Positions 26,297 through 35,296 are shown, counted from the first letter of the stretch. The stretch: 64,000 nucleotides of DNA from Streptomyces sp. NBC_01232 (GCF_035989885.1 NZ_CP108518.1:5633001-5697000); one strand, 5' to 3'. Numbers and translations: made by a program. Notes: a model not told the origin generated them from the sequence alone.

Positions 26297-26641
26297 GTGG
26301 ACATCAAGACCGCCTCCGCCCTGCACCGCCTGCGCCTCGTCTCCGTTCCGGAGGCGCTGTCGTTCCCGGCCCTGCTGATCTTCGGCTCGCTGCTGAGCCG
26401 GGTCTCGGACATCGACTACCTGATGATGCCGCTCGGCGTCATCCACGGGATCCTGTTCGTCCTGTACGCGGTCTTCCTGCTGGACGTCTGGAACAAGGCG
26501 AAGTGGCCCTTCAAGAAGGTCGTGCTGTTCTTCGCGCTCGCGGTCGTGCCCTTCGGGGGGCTCTACGGCGACAAGCTCCTCAAGCGTGACGAGGGCGACA
26601 GCGTGATCGCGGCCCGTGCGCGCGAGGCGGCCGGGGCGTGA
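26297..26641 (+). CDS. DUF3817 small membrane protein
   Basis: A 114-residue, three-helix membrane protein. It has the family pattern [22 protein letters not shown], then [48 protein letters not shown]. The HG and the W(P)F(K)K turn are conserved with the second copy at 37957. GTG 26297 has AAGG 6 nt upstream. The stop overlaps the next start by 4 nt. The family is of unknown function. Divergent from the AIM24 operon. Confidence 0.85.
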   Translation: MDIKTASALHRLRLVSVPEALSFPALLIFGSLLSRVSDIDYLMMPLGVIHGILFVLYAVFLLDVWNKAKWPFKKVVLFFALAVVPFGGLYGDKLLKRDEGDSVIAARAREAAGA

Positions 26642-26934
26642 TCGTCGCGTTCTCGGTGACCCCGCTGGGGGTCGGCGAAGAGGTCGGCGAGTACGTCGCC
26701 GACGCGGTCCGGGTGGTCCGCGAGTCCGGGCTGCCGAACCGCACCGACGCGATGTTCACGACAGTCGAGGGCGACTGGGACCAGGTCATGGACGTCGTCC
26801 GGCGCGCGGTGGCCGCCGTCGAGGAGAGGGCGCCCCGCGTCTCCTTCATCCTGAAGGCCGACATCCGCCCCGGGGTCCACGACGGGATCACCTCCAAGGT
26901 CGAGACGGTCGAGCGGCACCTCGCCGAGGGCTGA
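26638..26934 (+). CDS. MTH1187-family thiamine-binding-like protein
   Basis: A 98-residue ferredoxin-like-fold protein of the MTH1187/YkoF-like group. It reads [51 protein letters not shown], and its characteristic segment is [11 protein letters not shown]. Members bind thiamine or a related pyrimidine and form tetramers. It is translationally coupled to the DUF3817 gene by a GTGA overlap and followed by a strong terminator, so the two form a bicistronic unit. No thiamine biosynthesis genes are near, so the ligand in this organism is uncertain. Confidence 0.87.
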   Translation: MIVAFSVTPLGVGEEVGEYVADAVRVVRESGLPNRTDAMFTTVEGDWDQVMDVVRRAVAAVEERAPRVSFILKADIRPGVHDGITSKVETVERHLAEG

Positions 26935-26969
26935 CCCGCCCTCACCCGCCCGGCTTCCACCCGTATTTC

Positions 26970-27007
26970 CGAAAGCGCCCCCGGCCTCCCGGCCGGGGGC
27001 GCTTTCG
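26970..27007. terminator. Strong hairpin terminator
   Basis: The 17-bp arms CGAAAGCGCCCCCGGCC and GGCCGGGGGCGCTTTCG pair perfectly around TCCC. It starts 36 bp after the MTH1187-family stop and separates that unit from the SRPBCC operon. Confidence 0.85.
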
Positions 27008-27057
27008 CGTGCCCCGGGGGATCCGGGGCGTGGCCGGACCGGCCCGGCGGGCGTGGT

Positions 27058-27073
27058 TTGAGCGATCGCTCAA
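27058..27073. promoter_or_regulatory. Palindromic operator, distal copy
   Basis: It is the perfect 16-bp palindrome TTGAGCGATCGCTCAA. The identical sequence recurs 34 bp downstream (27092-27107). A TetR repressor gene closes the operon that follows, and 16-bp palindromes with this symmetry are typical TetR sites, so autoregulation is the simplest reading. Confidence 0.75.
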
Positions 27074-27091
27074 CTTCCCTTAAGGTGCCGT

Positions 27092-27107
27092 TTGAGCGAT
27101 CGCTCAA
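27092..27107. promoter_or_regulatory. Palindromic operator, proximal copy
   Basis: This is the second exact copy of TTGAGCGATCGCTCAA, ending 21 bp before the start codon of the SRPBCC gene. A repressor bound here would block the promoter or early transcription. The 34-bp spacing between copies is a little over three helical turns. Confidence 0.75.
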
Positions 27108-27128
27108 CACGTGGAACGGGGGGTGACG

Positions 27129-27827
27129 ATGGGCCTGTACGTCGAGACGGTGATCCGCGCCGGGATGGACGAGCTCTGGGAACGCAGCCAGGACCCTGCG
27201 CAGCACCAGCGGTGGGACCTGCGGTTCACCTCCATCGGCTACCTGCCGCGCGCCGAGGGCGAACCCCAGCGGTTCCGGTACGCCACCCGCGTGCTGCCGT
27301 TCCTCTCCGTCGACGGGACCGGGATCTCCGCGGGCGAACGGCACCGGGACGACGGAACCCGGGTCTCCGCCCTGCGGTTCGCCTCGGAGCACCCCCTCTC
27401 GCTGCTCGCCAAGGGCAGCGGGTACTGGCGCTACGTCCCCGGCCCCGACGGCATCCGCTTCCTCACCGGCTACGACTACCGCCCGCGCTGGGGCCGGTTC
27501 GGCGCTCTCGCCGACCGCCTGGTGCTGCGCCCGCTCATGGGCTGGGCCACCGCCTGGTCCTTCGACCGGCTGCGGCTGTGGTGCGAGCGCGGGACCACCC
27601 CGGGCCTCGCCCTCGCCCGTGCGATCGGCGAGAGCGCCCTGCGCGCCCTGCTGTGCGCGGCCGCCCTGGTGTACGCGCCGCCGGTGGCCGCCCTGTTCGT
27701 CCTGGCCGCCGCCCTGCTGCTGCCCCCGCTGCCCGGTACCCCGGCCGCCCGCCGCTGCCTGCGCACCCCGCCGGGCCGCACCTCCGCCACCGCGCCCCGC
27801 CTGCTCAGCACCCTGGAGCCGTCATGA
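27129..27827 (+). CDS. SRPBCC-like protein with C-terminal membrane segment
   Basis: A 232-residue protein. The N-terminal 140 residues (GLYVETVIRAGMDELWERSQDPAQHQRWDLRFTSI ... WRYVPGPDGIRFLTGYDYRPRWG) have the START/SRPBCC ligand-binding pattern, with the opening charged strand and a W-D-x-R-F turn. A hydrophobic stretch at about 178-205 (ALLCAAALVYAPPVAALFVLAAALLLPPLP) is probably a membrane helix or hairpin. ATG 27129 is chosen over GTG 27111 because of the GGGGGG just upstream. Its stop overlaps the next start (ATGA). It is the first gene of an operon under two palindromes, and its substrate is unknown. Confidence 0.78.
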   Translation: MGLYVETVIRAGMDELWERSQDPAQHQRWDLRFTSIGYLPRAEGEPQRFRYATRVLPFLSVDGTGISAGERHRDDGTRVSALRFASEHPLSLLAKGSGYWRYVPGPDGIRFLTGYDYRPRWGRFGALADRLVLRPLMGWATAWSFDRLRLWCERGTTPGLALARAIGESALRALLCAAALVYAPPVAALFVLAAALLLPPLPGTPAARRCLRTPPGRTSATAPRLLSTLEPS

Positions 27828-28513
27828 CCTCGATCTTCCGGGCCCACATGGGCGCCGACTTCGACCGTCTGCACCCGCAGATCCAGCGCCGCTTCTCGGT
27901 CGGGCTGACGAGCGGCGAGGGCTGCATCGGCCGCGGCACCATGGATCGGATCTGGCACGGCCCCGGCTATGTGAAGCCCTTCCTGCGGCTCGGCGGCATG
28001 CGCAACATCCTGGTGCCGCGCGAGGGGCGCGACGTCCCCTTCGTCATCGAGAACCTCCCCTACCTCGACTCCTTCGGACGCGAGACCGTCACCTTCGTAC
28101 GGACCTTCCGGCTGCCCGGCGGACCCCATCGGTTCGACGCCACGATGGTCCACAGCCCCGAGCGCGACTGCGTCCTCGACTACCTCGGCACGCACCAGCA
28201 CCTCGCCAGCGACCTCCACATGAGCGCCGAGCCCGACGGCTCGCTGCTCATCCGGTCCGGTGAACACCGCTTCCGCGAGGGCCCCCTCGACGTCCGCGTC
28301 CCCGACCTCATCGGCGGCGAGGCCGAGGTCCGCGAGTCCTTCGACGAGGCCACCGGCCGGTTCCGGATCCGGGTGCGGGTGGTCAACCGCCGCTTCGGAC
28401 CGCTCTTCGGGTATGAGGGCTCCTTCACCGCGGAGTACGTCGACGCCCGCGACCGGTGGGCGACCGGACTCTGCGGCGACCTGCGGCCCGTCCGCGAGGA
28501 GGTCCGGGCATGA
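27824..28513 (+). CDS. DUF4166-type protein
   Basis: A 229-residue soluble protein that reads TSIFRAHMGADFDRLHPQIQRRFSVGLTSGEGCIGRGTMDRIWHGPGYVKPFLRLGGM. This is the start of the DUF4166 family, in which an N-terminal helix pair precedes a beta-barrel that in other bacteria is fused to dehydrogenases. Later blocks are PFVIENLPYLDSFGRETVTFVRTFRL and FGPLFGYEGSFTAEY. It is coupled at both ends by 4-nt overlaps to the SRPBCC and TetR genes. A lipid or other hydrophobic ligand is plausible given the SRPBCC partner. No catalytic residues can be named. Confidence 0.78.
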   Translation: MTSIFRAHMGADFDRLHPQIQRRFSVGLTSGEGCIGRGTMDRIWHGPGYVKPFLRLGGMRNILVPREGRDVPFVIENLPYLDSFGRETVTFVRTFRLPGGPHRFDATMVHSPERDCVLDYLGTHQHLASDLHMSAEPDGSLLIRSGEHRFREGPLDVRVPDLIGGEAEVRESFDEATGRFRIRVRVVNRRFGPLFGYEGSFTAEYVDARDRWATGLCGDLRPVREEVRA

Positions 28514-29139
28514 GCGCCGCCACCAGGGACAAGCTCCTCGAAGGAGCCCTGCGCACCCTGGTCGAACAGGGCATCGCCAAAGCCTCCGCCCGCACCATCG
28601 CGGCCACCGCCGGCGTGGGGCAGGGCCTGATCTTCTACCACTTCGGCTCCGTGGACGAGCTGCTCGCCGCGGCCTGCCGGTCCGGAGCCGAGCAGCGGGT
28701 GGCCCGCTACCGCGAACGCCTCGCCGAGCTGGGCAGCCTCGCCGAACTGCTGGAGTTCGCCCGCGCGATGCACGAGGAGGAACGGACCGCCGGGAACGTC
28801 GCCATGCTCGGGCAGCTGCTGGCCGCCGGGCAGAACTCGCCCACCCTCGCCGCCGCCACCGCCGACGGGCTCGGCCTGTGGATCGCGGAGCTGGAGAAGG
28901 TCCTCACCCGGCTGCTGGCGGCGACCCCGCTGGCCGGGTACGCCGACCCGGCGGGCCTCGCCCGGGCCACGGCCGCCTCCTTCATCGGCATCGAGCTGTA
29001 CGAAGGGGTGGACCCGCAGGGCGCCGGCAGCGCGCTCGACGCCCTGGAGCAGCTCGCCGGGCTCGCCGCCGTGCTGGAGGGCCTGGGCTCCCTCAGCCAG
29101 CGCGTGGTGCGCCACGGCCTGCGGCGCGGCACCCGCTGA
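28510..29139 (+). CDS. TetR-family transcriptional repressor
   Basis: A 209-residue regulator. The N-terminal helix-turn-helix is RDKLLEGALRTLVEQGIAKASARTIAATAGVGQGLIFYHFGSVDELL, with the family Y-H-F turn. A helical ligand-binding domain (AAAT..FIGIELYEGVDPQGAGSALDALEQLAGLAAVLE) follows. ATG 28510 overlaps the DUF4166 stop, so the repressor is made only with its operon. The twin TTGAGCGATCGCTCAA sites upstream of the first gene are the obvious targets. The effector is likely a hydrophobic metabolite handled by the two partner proteins. Confidence 0.9.
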   Translation: MSAATRDKLLEGALRTLVEQGIAKASARTIAATAGVGQGLIFYHFGSVDELLAAACRSGAEQRVARYRERLAELGSLAELLEFARAMHEEERTAGNVAMLGQLLAAGQNSPTLAAATADGLGLWIAELEKVLTRLLAATPLAGYADPAGLARATAASFIGIELYEGVDPQGAGSALDALEQLAGLAAVLEGLGSLSQRVVRHGLRRGTR

Positions 29140-29299
29140 CCCGCCCGCGCCGCCCCGGCCGGCGGCGCGCGTCACCCGTACGGCCCTGTGCCCCGACCCG
29201 GACGAGGATTCGCCCGGACGGCCGATCCCCGTTCGACACGCCCCGGTCCGTCGCCTTTCGTGGGGTGAAGGCCTCGGGGACCGAGCACCGGGAGGGACC

Positions 29300-31069
29300 G
29301 TGGCAGGGACCGTGCCGGAAGGCTTCGACTACGAGACACACAGCCGCCTCGCCGGTCCGTTCGCCGATCCGGCGCCCGGCCCCGACGGCGTCCACCACGT
29401 GGCGTACCGCTCCCTGCTCTCGCGCGAGGAGGTCAGTACCCGAATACGGGCGATCGCCCTCATGACGCTCGCCCCGGTGGCCGCGGCCGGCCTGCTCCTC
29501 TACCTCGTGTGGCCCACCCACTGGACCGTCCGGGAGGGCGCCGCCCGCTGGCTGATCGTCTGCGACGCCGCGATGCTCTGCTCGCTCGCGCTGATCATGC
29601 TGTTCACCCTGGTCAACGTGGTGTCGATCGCCCACGCCACGATGGTCGCCCGCGACCCCGTCCCCGTACCGGCCGAGCCCGGCACCCGCGTCGCGTTCCT
29701 GACCACCTATGTCCCCGGCAAGGAGCCGCTCGCCATGGTGCGGGCGACCCTCCTGGGCGCGCGGCGCATCAGGCACGACGGGCCGCTGGACGTATGGCTG
29801 CTGGACGAGGGCGACGACCCCGAGGCCAGGCAGCTGTGCGCGAAGCTCGGCGTACGGCACTTCACCCGCAAGGGCGTGCCCGAGTGGAACACGGCCAGGG
29901 GCGCCCACCGGGCACGGACCAAGCACGGCAACTACAACTCCTGGCTGGCGCGGCACGGCGACGACTACGAGTTCTTCGCCTCCGTCGACACCGACCACGT
30001 ACCGCTCGCGAACTACCTGGAGCGGATGCTCGGCTACTTCCGCGACCCCGATGTCGCCTTCGTCGTCGGCCCGCAGGTCTACGGCAACTACACCGAAGCC
30101 GTCACCAAGGCCGCCGAGTCCCAGCAGTACCTCTTCCACGCCCTGATCCAGCGCGCCGGCAACCGGTACGGCGCCCCCATGTTCGTCGGCACCAACAACG
30201 CCGTACGGATCAGCGCCCTGCGCCAGGTCGGCGGACTCTACGACTCCATCACCGAGGACATGGCCACCGGCTTCGAGCTGCACCGCAGCCGCAACCCTGC
30301 CACCGGCCGGTTCTGGCGCTCCGTCTACACCCCCGACGTGCTGGCCGTCGGAGAGGGCCCCGCCTCCTGGACCGACCTCTTCACCCAGCAGCTGCGCTGG
30401 TCGCGGGGCACCTACGAGACCCTGTTCAGGCAGTACGGCAAGAGCCTCCTCACCATGCCCGCCGGCCGCCGGCTCAACTACACGCTGATGCTCGTCTACT
30501 ACCCGATGACCGCGGTGAACTGGCTGCTCGGCATCCTCAGCTGCGTCCTGTTCCTGTGGTTCGGCGCCTCCGGCACCCAGGTCTCCTCCAAGGTCTGGCT
30601 GATGCTCTACGCCGACGCGGCAGCCCTCCAGGTGGGCCTCTACCTGTGGAACCGCCGCCACAACGTCTCGCCCCACGAACCGGAGGGCTCCGGCGGCGTC
30701 GCGGGCATGGCGATGTCCGCCGTCTGCGCGCCCGTCTACCTCAGGTCCCTCGGCTCCGCGGTGCTGCGCACCGAGGGCCGTTTCGTCGTCACCCCCAAGG
30801 GCGGGGACGCGAGCCCCGACCGGCTGGCGACCTTCCGCATCCACCTCTTCTGGGCCGCCGTCCTGGTCCTCTCGCTGCTGGCATCCGTCGTCCTCGACCA
30901 CACGCACGTCGCCATGAGGGTCTGGGCGGTGCTGGCGCTGGCCATCGCACTCGCCCCGCTCGTCGTGTGGTGCGTGACGCGCGGCCGGGCGGGATCCGGG
31001 GGCGGGGCGGACGGAGGGTCCGAGCCGGGTGAGGAGCCGGCGTACGTCCGGGCGACAGGAGGGAACTGA
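29300..31069 (+). CDS. cslA: Cellulose synthase-like glycosyltransferase (CslA)
   Basis: A 589-residue membrane GT2 enzyme. Helices lie at 51-71 and 84-110. The cytosolic catalytic domain has SVDTDHVP (Asp230, Asp232), SITEDMATG (Glu319, Asp320) and the processivity motif QQLRW (363-367), and four or five C-terminal helices follow. In Streptomyces, CslA at hyphal tips polymerises a beta-linked glycan needed for aerial growth, attachment and pellet formation, together with the copper oxidase GlxA encoded next, 2 bp downstream. GTG 29300 follows GGAGGGA. A basic cytosolic loop and a Gly-rich tail end the protein. Confidence 0.92.
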   Translation: MAGTVPEGFDYETHSRLAGPFADPAPGPDGVHHVAYRSLLSREEVSTRIRAIALMTLAPVAAAGLLLYLVWPTHWTVREGAARWLIVCDAAMLCSLALIMLFTLVNVVSIAHATMVARDPVPVPAEPGTRVAFLTTYVPGKEPLAMVRATLLGARRIRHDGPLDVWLLDEGDDPEARQLCAKLGVRHFTRKGVPEWNTARGAHRARTKHGNYNSWLARHGDDYEFFASVDTDHVPLANYLERMLGYFRDPDVAFVVGPQVYGNYTEAVTKAAESQQYLFHALIQRAGNRYGAPMFVGTNNAVRISALRQVGGLYDSITEDMATGFELHRSRNPATGRFWRSVYTPDVLAVGEGPASWTDLFTQQLRWSRGTYETLFRQYGKSLLTMPAGRRLNYTLMLVYYPMTAVNWLLGILSCVLFLWFGASGTQVSSKVWLMLYADAAALQVGLYLWNRRHNVSPHEPEGSGGVAGMAMSAVCAPVYLRSLGSAVLRTEGRFVVTPKGGDASPDRLATFRIHLFWAAVLVLSLLASVVLDHTHVAMRVWAVLALAIALAPLVVWCVTRGRAGSGGGADGGSEPGEEPAYVRATGGN

Positions 31070-31071
31070 AC

Positions 31072-33051
31072 ATGGCCTACCAGCCGTCGAAGAAGCTCAA
31101 GAAGACCGCCCTGGGCGCCGGCGCCGCGCTGGTGCTGATCGCTCTCAACGCGCCCGCCGCGATCTCCTTCGCCGAGGACCGGTACCACTCGTACAAGATC
31201 GGGCAGCCCAGCTACCGGATCCAGTACGGCTCGTGGGACCTCGTCGGACTCCCCGACGAGTACCGGATCAACGCCATGCACGCCGCCCTGCTGCACACGG
31301 GCAAGGTGCTGCTCATCGCCGGCAGCGGCAACAACCAGAAGAACTTCGACAAGGGCACCTTCGACACCGTCCTGTGGGACCCGAAGGACGACAGCTTCAA
31401 GAAGATCCCGACGCCCGAGGACTTCTTCTGCGCCGGGCACAGCCAGCTCCCCGACGGACGGCTGCTGGTGGCCGGCGGCACCGCCCGCTACGAGGTGCTC
31501 GACGGGAAGGTCACCCGGGCGGGCGGCCGGATGCGGGTCAAGAACGAGAACCCGGACAAGGCCGTCAAGCTGCGCAAGGGCACCCGGTTCCGGTCCCCGT
31601 CCGGGGTGGAGTACGAGGCGAAGTTCGACGTCGTCGTGGCGAAGGCGAAGAAGAAGTTCGAGATCACCTACGGGCGCGGCGGCCAGGTCGTGCCGTGGCG
31701 GACCACGGTGGTGGCCGCCGAGTCCCGGGTCTTCGTGGAGGCGGTGAAATCCGGCGCCGAGGGGCTGACGACGGAGGCCGCGCAGTACGAGGTGGTCGGG
31801 CTGACGGGAAGGGACGCCCACAACGTCTACGGGCTCGCGGAGCGGCTGAGCGCCGACAAGCAGGACTTCCAGGGCATCAAATCGGCCTACGAGTTCGACC
31901 CGGTCGCGGAGAAGTACCTCCGCGTCGATCCGATGAGGGACGCCCGCTGGTATCCGACGCTGGTGACCCTGGCGGACGGGCGGGTGCTCGCGGTGTCCGG
32001 GCTCAACGACGTCGGCGACGTGGTGCCCGGCGACAACGAGTACTACGACCCGCGGACGAAGAAGTGGTCGAAGGCTCCCTTCCACTACTTCCCGACCTAT
32101 CCCGCGCTCTTCCTCATGCAGGGCGGCAAGCTCCTCTACACCGGCTCCAACGCGGGCTACGGTCCGAAGACCAAGGGCCGCGAGCCGGGCGTGTGGGACC
32201 TCGCGACCAACGAGTTCAAGAAGGTGGGCGGGCTGGCCGAGCCGGACCGGATGGAAACCTCCTCCTCGCTCCTGCTGCCGCCCGCCCAGGACCAGAAGGT
32301 GATGGTCCTCGGCGGCGGCGGGGTCGGTGAGTCCAGGCTCTCGTCCAGCCGGACCGCGATCGTGGACCTGAAGGAGGAGAACCCCGTCTTCCGGTCCTCG
32401 GCGCGGCTGCCGCGCGCCACCCGCTACCTGAGCAGCGTGCTGCTGCCGGACGACTCGGTCTTCACCACCGGCGGTTCGGCCGACTACCGCGGCCGGGGCG
32501 CCAGCGACATCCTCAAGGCGCAGTTCTACTACCCGCGCACCGACTCCTTCGCGGCCGCCGCCGATCCGGTCGTGGGCCGCAACTACCACTCGGAGGCGCT
32601 GCTGCTGCCCGACGGCCGGGTGGCCACCTTCGGCTCGGACCCGCTCTTCGCCGACAAGGACAACACCCGGCTCGGCAAGTTCGAGCACCGGCTGGAGGTG
32701 TACACGCCGCCGTACCTCTACCGGGACCCCGGGCTGCGGCCGGTACTGGGCGCGGGGCCCGAGGAGCCCGACGAGAACGGCCGGGCCACCTTCGCCACGG
32801 CGCACCCCGAGCGGATCGAGCGGGCCCGCCTGATGCGGCCGAGCGCGGTCACGCACACCACGGACGTGGAGCAGCGCTCGATCGAACTCGGGCTGACCCG
32901 GACGGACGACTCGGTCACGGTCGAGGTGCCGCGGGACCCGACGCTGGTCCCGCCGGGCCGGTACATGCTGTTCGTGACGGACGCGGACGGCACGCCCTCG
33001 GTGGCGAAGTGGCTCCATGTGAAGGCCCCGCAGCCGGCGGACACCCCGTAG
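31072..33051 (+). CDS. glxA: Galactose oxidase-like radical copper oxidase GlxA
   Basis: A 659-residue exported protein with a signal anchor at 12-32, seven-bladed Kelch propeller and C-terminal early-set domain. By alignment with galactose oxidase the Cys-Tyr cofactor is Cys120 (FFCAGHSQLPDG) and Tyr294 (ARWYPTLVTL). The copper ligands are Tyr505 and His506 (RNYHSEALLLPDG) and His595 (THTTDVEQR). All are present. GlxA oxidises a primary alcohol on the CslA glycan and makes H2O2. ATG 31072 follows AGGAGG. A roughly 75-residue Lys-rich insert (about 145-220) lies between the first blades. Confidence 0.93.
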   Translation: MAYQPSKKLKKTALGAGAALVLIALNAPAAISFAEDRYHSYKIGQPSYRIQYGSWDLVGLPDEYRINAMHAALLHTGKVLLIAGSGNNQKNFDKGTFDTVLWDPKDDSFKKIPTPEDFFCAGHSQLPDGRLLVAGGTARYEVLDGKVTRAGGRMRVKNENPDKAVKLRKGTRFRSPSGVEYEAKFDVVVAKAKKKFEITYGRGGQVVPWRTTVVAAESRVFVEAVKSGAEGLTTEAAQYEVVGLTGRDAHNVYGLAERLSADKQDFQGIKSAYEFDPVAEKYLRVDPMRDARWYPTLVTLADGRVLAVSGLNDVGDVVPGDNEYYDPRTKKWSKAPFHYFPTYPALFLMQGGKLLYTGSNAGYGPKTKGREPGVWDLATNEFKKVGGLAEPDRMETSSSLLLPPAQDQKVMVLGGGGVGESRLSSSRTAIVDLKEENPVFRSSARLPRATRYLSSVLLPDDSVFTTGGSADYRGRGASDILKAQFYYPRTDSFAAAADPVVGRNYHSEALLLPDGRVATFGSDPLFADKDNTRLGKFEHRLEVYTPPYLYRDPGLRPVLGAGPEEPDENGRATFATAHPERIERARLMRPSAVTHTTDVEQRSIELGLTRTDDSVTVEVPRDPTLVPPGRYMLFVTDADGTPSVAKWLHVKAPQPADTP

Positions 33052-33088
33052 GGGGACGGGACGAGGCGGCGGCACGGCGGGTTCCGCG

Positions 33089-34129
33089 TCATTCCCTGGC
33101 GCGGCGGGCCAGCCCGAGGGCGTAGTCCGGCCACCAGGTGCCGGCCGTCGGACCGCCGCGGCAGGTCCCGTCGGACTCGCCGGGCCGCTTGACCCAGAGG
33201 TACGCGTCGACGAGCGGGTCGCCCGTCCGGTCGGTCGGCGGGGTCCCGAGGGCGCGGCCCGGCGGATTGCACCAGGCCTGCCCGCGGTCGCCGGCCAGCG
33301 GCCCGTCGCCGTTGCGGCTGGTGTCGATGACGAAGTGCTTGCCGCTCGCGCCCTTGGAGATCCTGGCGCCGTAGGCCCGGGCGGCCGCGTCGGGCTGGAA
33401 GTTGGAGACGTTGAGGGCGAAGCCGTCGGCGCGGGCGAGGCCCGCCTTGAAGAGGGGCTCGACGAGGTCCATCGGGTTGGGGATCCAGGCCGGATTGCCG
33501 GCGTCCAGGTAGACCTTGGTGTTCCGGTTCTTCTTCAGCCGGTCCACGGCCTCGGAGAGGAGCTGGTAGCGCTCGGCGTGGTGCTCGGGCGGGGTGCAGC
33601 CGTCGATGACGTGCGCGATGGCGTCCGGCTCCAGGATGACGACGGCCTTGGTGTCCTCGATGTTGTCCGCGAAGGCGCCGATCCAGCTGCGGTAGGCCCG
33701 GGCGTCCGGGGCGCCGCCGGCCGAGTGCTGCCCGCAGTCCCGGTGGGGGATGTTGTACGCGGCGAGCAGCAGGGTCCGCCCGGTGGCCCTTGCCCCGGTC
33801 CGGGCGCGGCGGATCTCGGGGCCGGGGTCGTCGCCCGGCCCCCACAGGGTGAGCGGGCGGTCCGCGATCCTGCGGAGCACCTGGGCGTCGCCGTTGCGGC
33901 CCGCCGTCTCCCAGGCCGCGACCTGCCGGGCGGCGTCGCTGTGCGGGTCCACCCAGAACGGGGACTCCTCGGCCGCGACGATGGGGGAGGGGGCCCGGGG
34001 CGTGGCCGCGGGGGTCCCGGGGCCCGGTGTGGCCGACCCGCTGCACGCGGGGGTCGCCGCGAGGAGCAGGAGGAGGCCGAGGACGGGGGCGGGGGTTCGA
34101 AAACGCGGCCTGCGAGCGGCGGGGGGCAT
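33089..34129 (-). CDS. Glycoside hydrolase family 6 endoglucanase, exported (CslZ-like)
   Basis: A 346-residue beta-1,4-glucanase. The signal sequence (TPAPVLGLLLLLAATPACSG) has a cysteine that may make it a lipoprotein, although the lipobox is imperfect. The GH6 signatures are both present: AAYNIPHRDCGQHSAGG with catalytic-region Asp131, and VVILEPDAIAH with Asp169. ATG 34129 follows GAGGAAG. The longer open frame upstream is discarded. It converges on glxA with 37 bp between, the same neighbour relation known for the S. coelicolor csl locus, so it probably trims or releases the CslA polymer. Confidence 0.9.
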   Translation of the reverse strand: MPPAARRPRFRTPAPVLGLLLLLAATPACSGSATPGPGTPAATPRAPSPIVAAEESPFWVDPHSDAARQVAAWETAGRNGDAQVLRRIADRPLTLWGPGDDPGPEIRRARTGARATGRTLLLAAYNIPHRDCGQHSAGGAPDARAYRSWIGAFADNIEDTKAVVILEPDAIAHVIDGCTPPEHHAERYQLLSEAVDRLKKNRNTKVYLDAGNPAWIPNPMDLVEPLFKAGLARADGFALNVSNFQPDAAARAYGARISKGASGKHFVIDTSRNGDGPLAGDRGQAWCNPPGRALGTPPTDRTGDPLVDAYLWVKRPGESDGTCRGGPTAGTWWPDYALGLARRARE

Positions 34130-34262
34130 CCGGCTTCCTCGGGACGAAGGGTCGGGCAGCGGACCGGGATACCGCAATATGGTGACATGTTGGACAGGTG
34201 GCGCGGCTGTGCGACACCGTACGAGGAGCATTGGGCGTGGGCCGGGGCCGGTCGGGCCGGGT

Positions 34263-35258
34263 TCAGCGGGCCGGCTCACCCGTGGTGAGCGCGATCGCCA
34301 GCGGGGTGCGCTCGTAGCGGACCTGGTGGCCGTGGCGGGCGGAGAAGAGCAGTCCCGCCGCGTGCAGCACCTTCAGATGGGCCGAGACGGTCGACGGGGC
34401 GAGGCCGAGCCGGTGGGCCAGCGCCGTGGTGGAGGCCGGCTCCTCCAGCGCGCACAGCACCTCGGCCCGGGCCCGGCCCAGCAGCCGGACGAGCGCGTCG
34501 GGGGTGTTCTCCTGCGCCGGGGTCCACAGTGCGCCGATGCCGCGGGCCGGGTAGACGATGGTCGGCTGCCAGGGCGGGTCGAAGCCGCCCGCGATGCCCG
34601 GCCAGATGAAGGCGCTCGGCATCAGGAGCAGTCCCTGGCCGCCCAGGACCCGCTCGTGGTGACTGGGCCGCTCGATGGTCAGGGTGAGGGAGGCGGGGTC
34701 CCAGGCGAGGCCCGGGTGCAGACCGTCGAAGAGCGACTGGAGCCCCCCGGCGGCGAGGCGTCGCGAGTGGAAGAGGACGTCCGCCTCCAGCAGGGCCCGC
34801 AGCCGCGGCCAGTGAGGCTCGATCAGCAGGCGCCAGACCCGCTCCATCAGGTCGGCCAGGTCGTGCACGGCCCGCGCCGGATCGGCGAGCAGGGCCCGGC
34901 CCAGGTCGCTGTCCAGGGCGCCCGGCGTACAGGCCAGGGACTTGCGCATGTCCTCGCGCGCCGCGGCCGGATCCGTCCCGCGGATCAGCGCGAGCTCCTC
35001 CTCGAAGGACACCCCGGGCCCGCTCGGCGGCGGGCTGATGAAGTCCGTACTGTGCCCCCGGTTCGGCATGAGCAGCCACAGCGGCCGCAGGTCCAGCCCG
35101 TCGACCGCATCCCGGTTCCGCCGCAGCCAGGGCAGGTGGTAGCCCAGCCGGTCGGGCCGGCTGAGGGTGCGGACCGCCTCCTGCGTCTCCCACGCGGGCG
35201 ACAGCGCGAACCGGCACCGCAGCAGGTCCTCGTGCCCGAAGTAGTGGTGCAGTCCCAT
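34263..35258 (-). CDS. ArsR-like winged-helix regulator with long N-terminal domain
   Basis: A 331-residue regulator. The first 240 residues (GLHHYFGHEDLLRCRFALSPAWETQEAVRTL) are the unnamed domain that precedes the HTH in many streptomycete ArsR-like proteins. The C-terminal winged helix is RLLGRARAEVLCALEEPASTTALAHRLGLAPSTVSAHLKVLHAAGLLFSARHGHQVRYERT. No metal-binding cysteine motif is present, so it does not sense metal like classical ArsR. ATG 35258 has AAGGACC upstream. It diverges from the MFS transporter gene, which it probably represses. Confidence 0.87.
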   Translation of the reverse strand: MGLHHYFGHEDLLRCRFALSPAWETQEAVRTLSRPDRLGYHLPWLRRNRDAVDGLDLRPLWLLMPNRGHSTDFISPPPSGPGVSFEEELALIRGTDPAAAREDMRKSLACTPGALDSDLGRALLADPARAVHDLADLMERVWRLLIEPHWPRLRALLEADVLFHSRRLAAGGLQSLFDGLHPGLAWDPASLTLTIERPSHHERVLGGQGLLLMPSAFIWPGIAGGFDPPWQPTIVYPARGIGALWTPAQENTPDALVRLLGRARAEVLCALEEPASTTALAHRLGLAPSTVSAHLKVLHAAGLLFSARHGHQVRYERTPLAIALTTGEPAR

Positions 35259-35296
35259 CCCGGTCCTTCCCTCGACGCATCGCACTCTGCCTCAAC

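Noticed and set aside
31072..33051. Galactose oxidase-like gene as a degraded copy
   Set aside because: All cofactor and copper ligands (Cys120, Tyr294, Tyr505, His506, His595) are present and the frame is intact.
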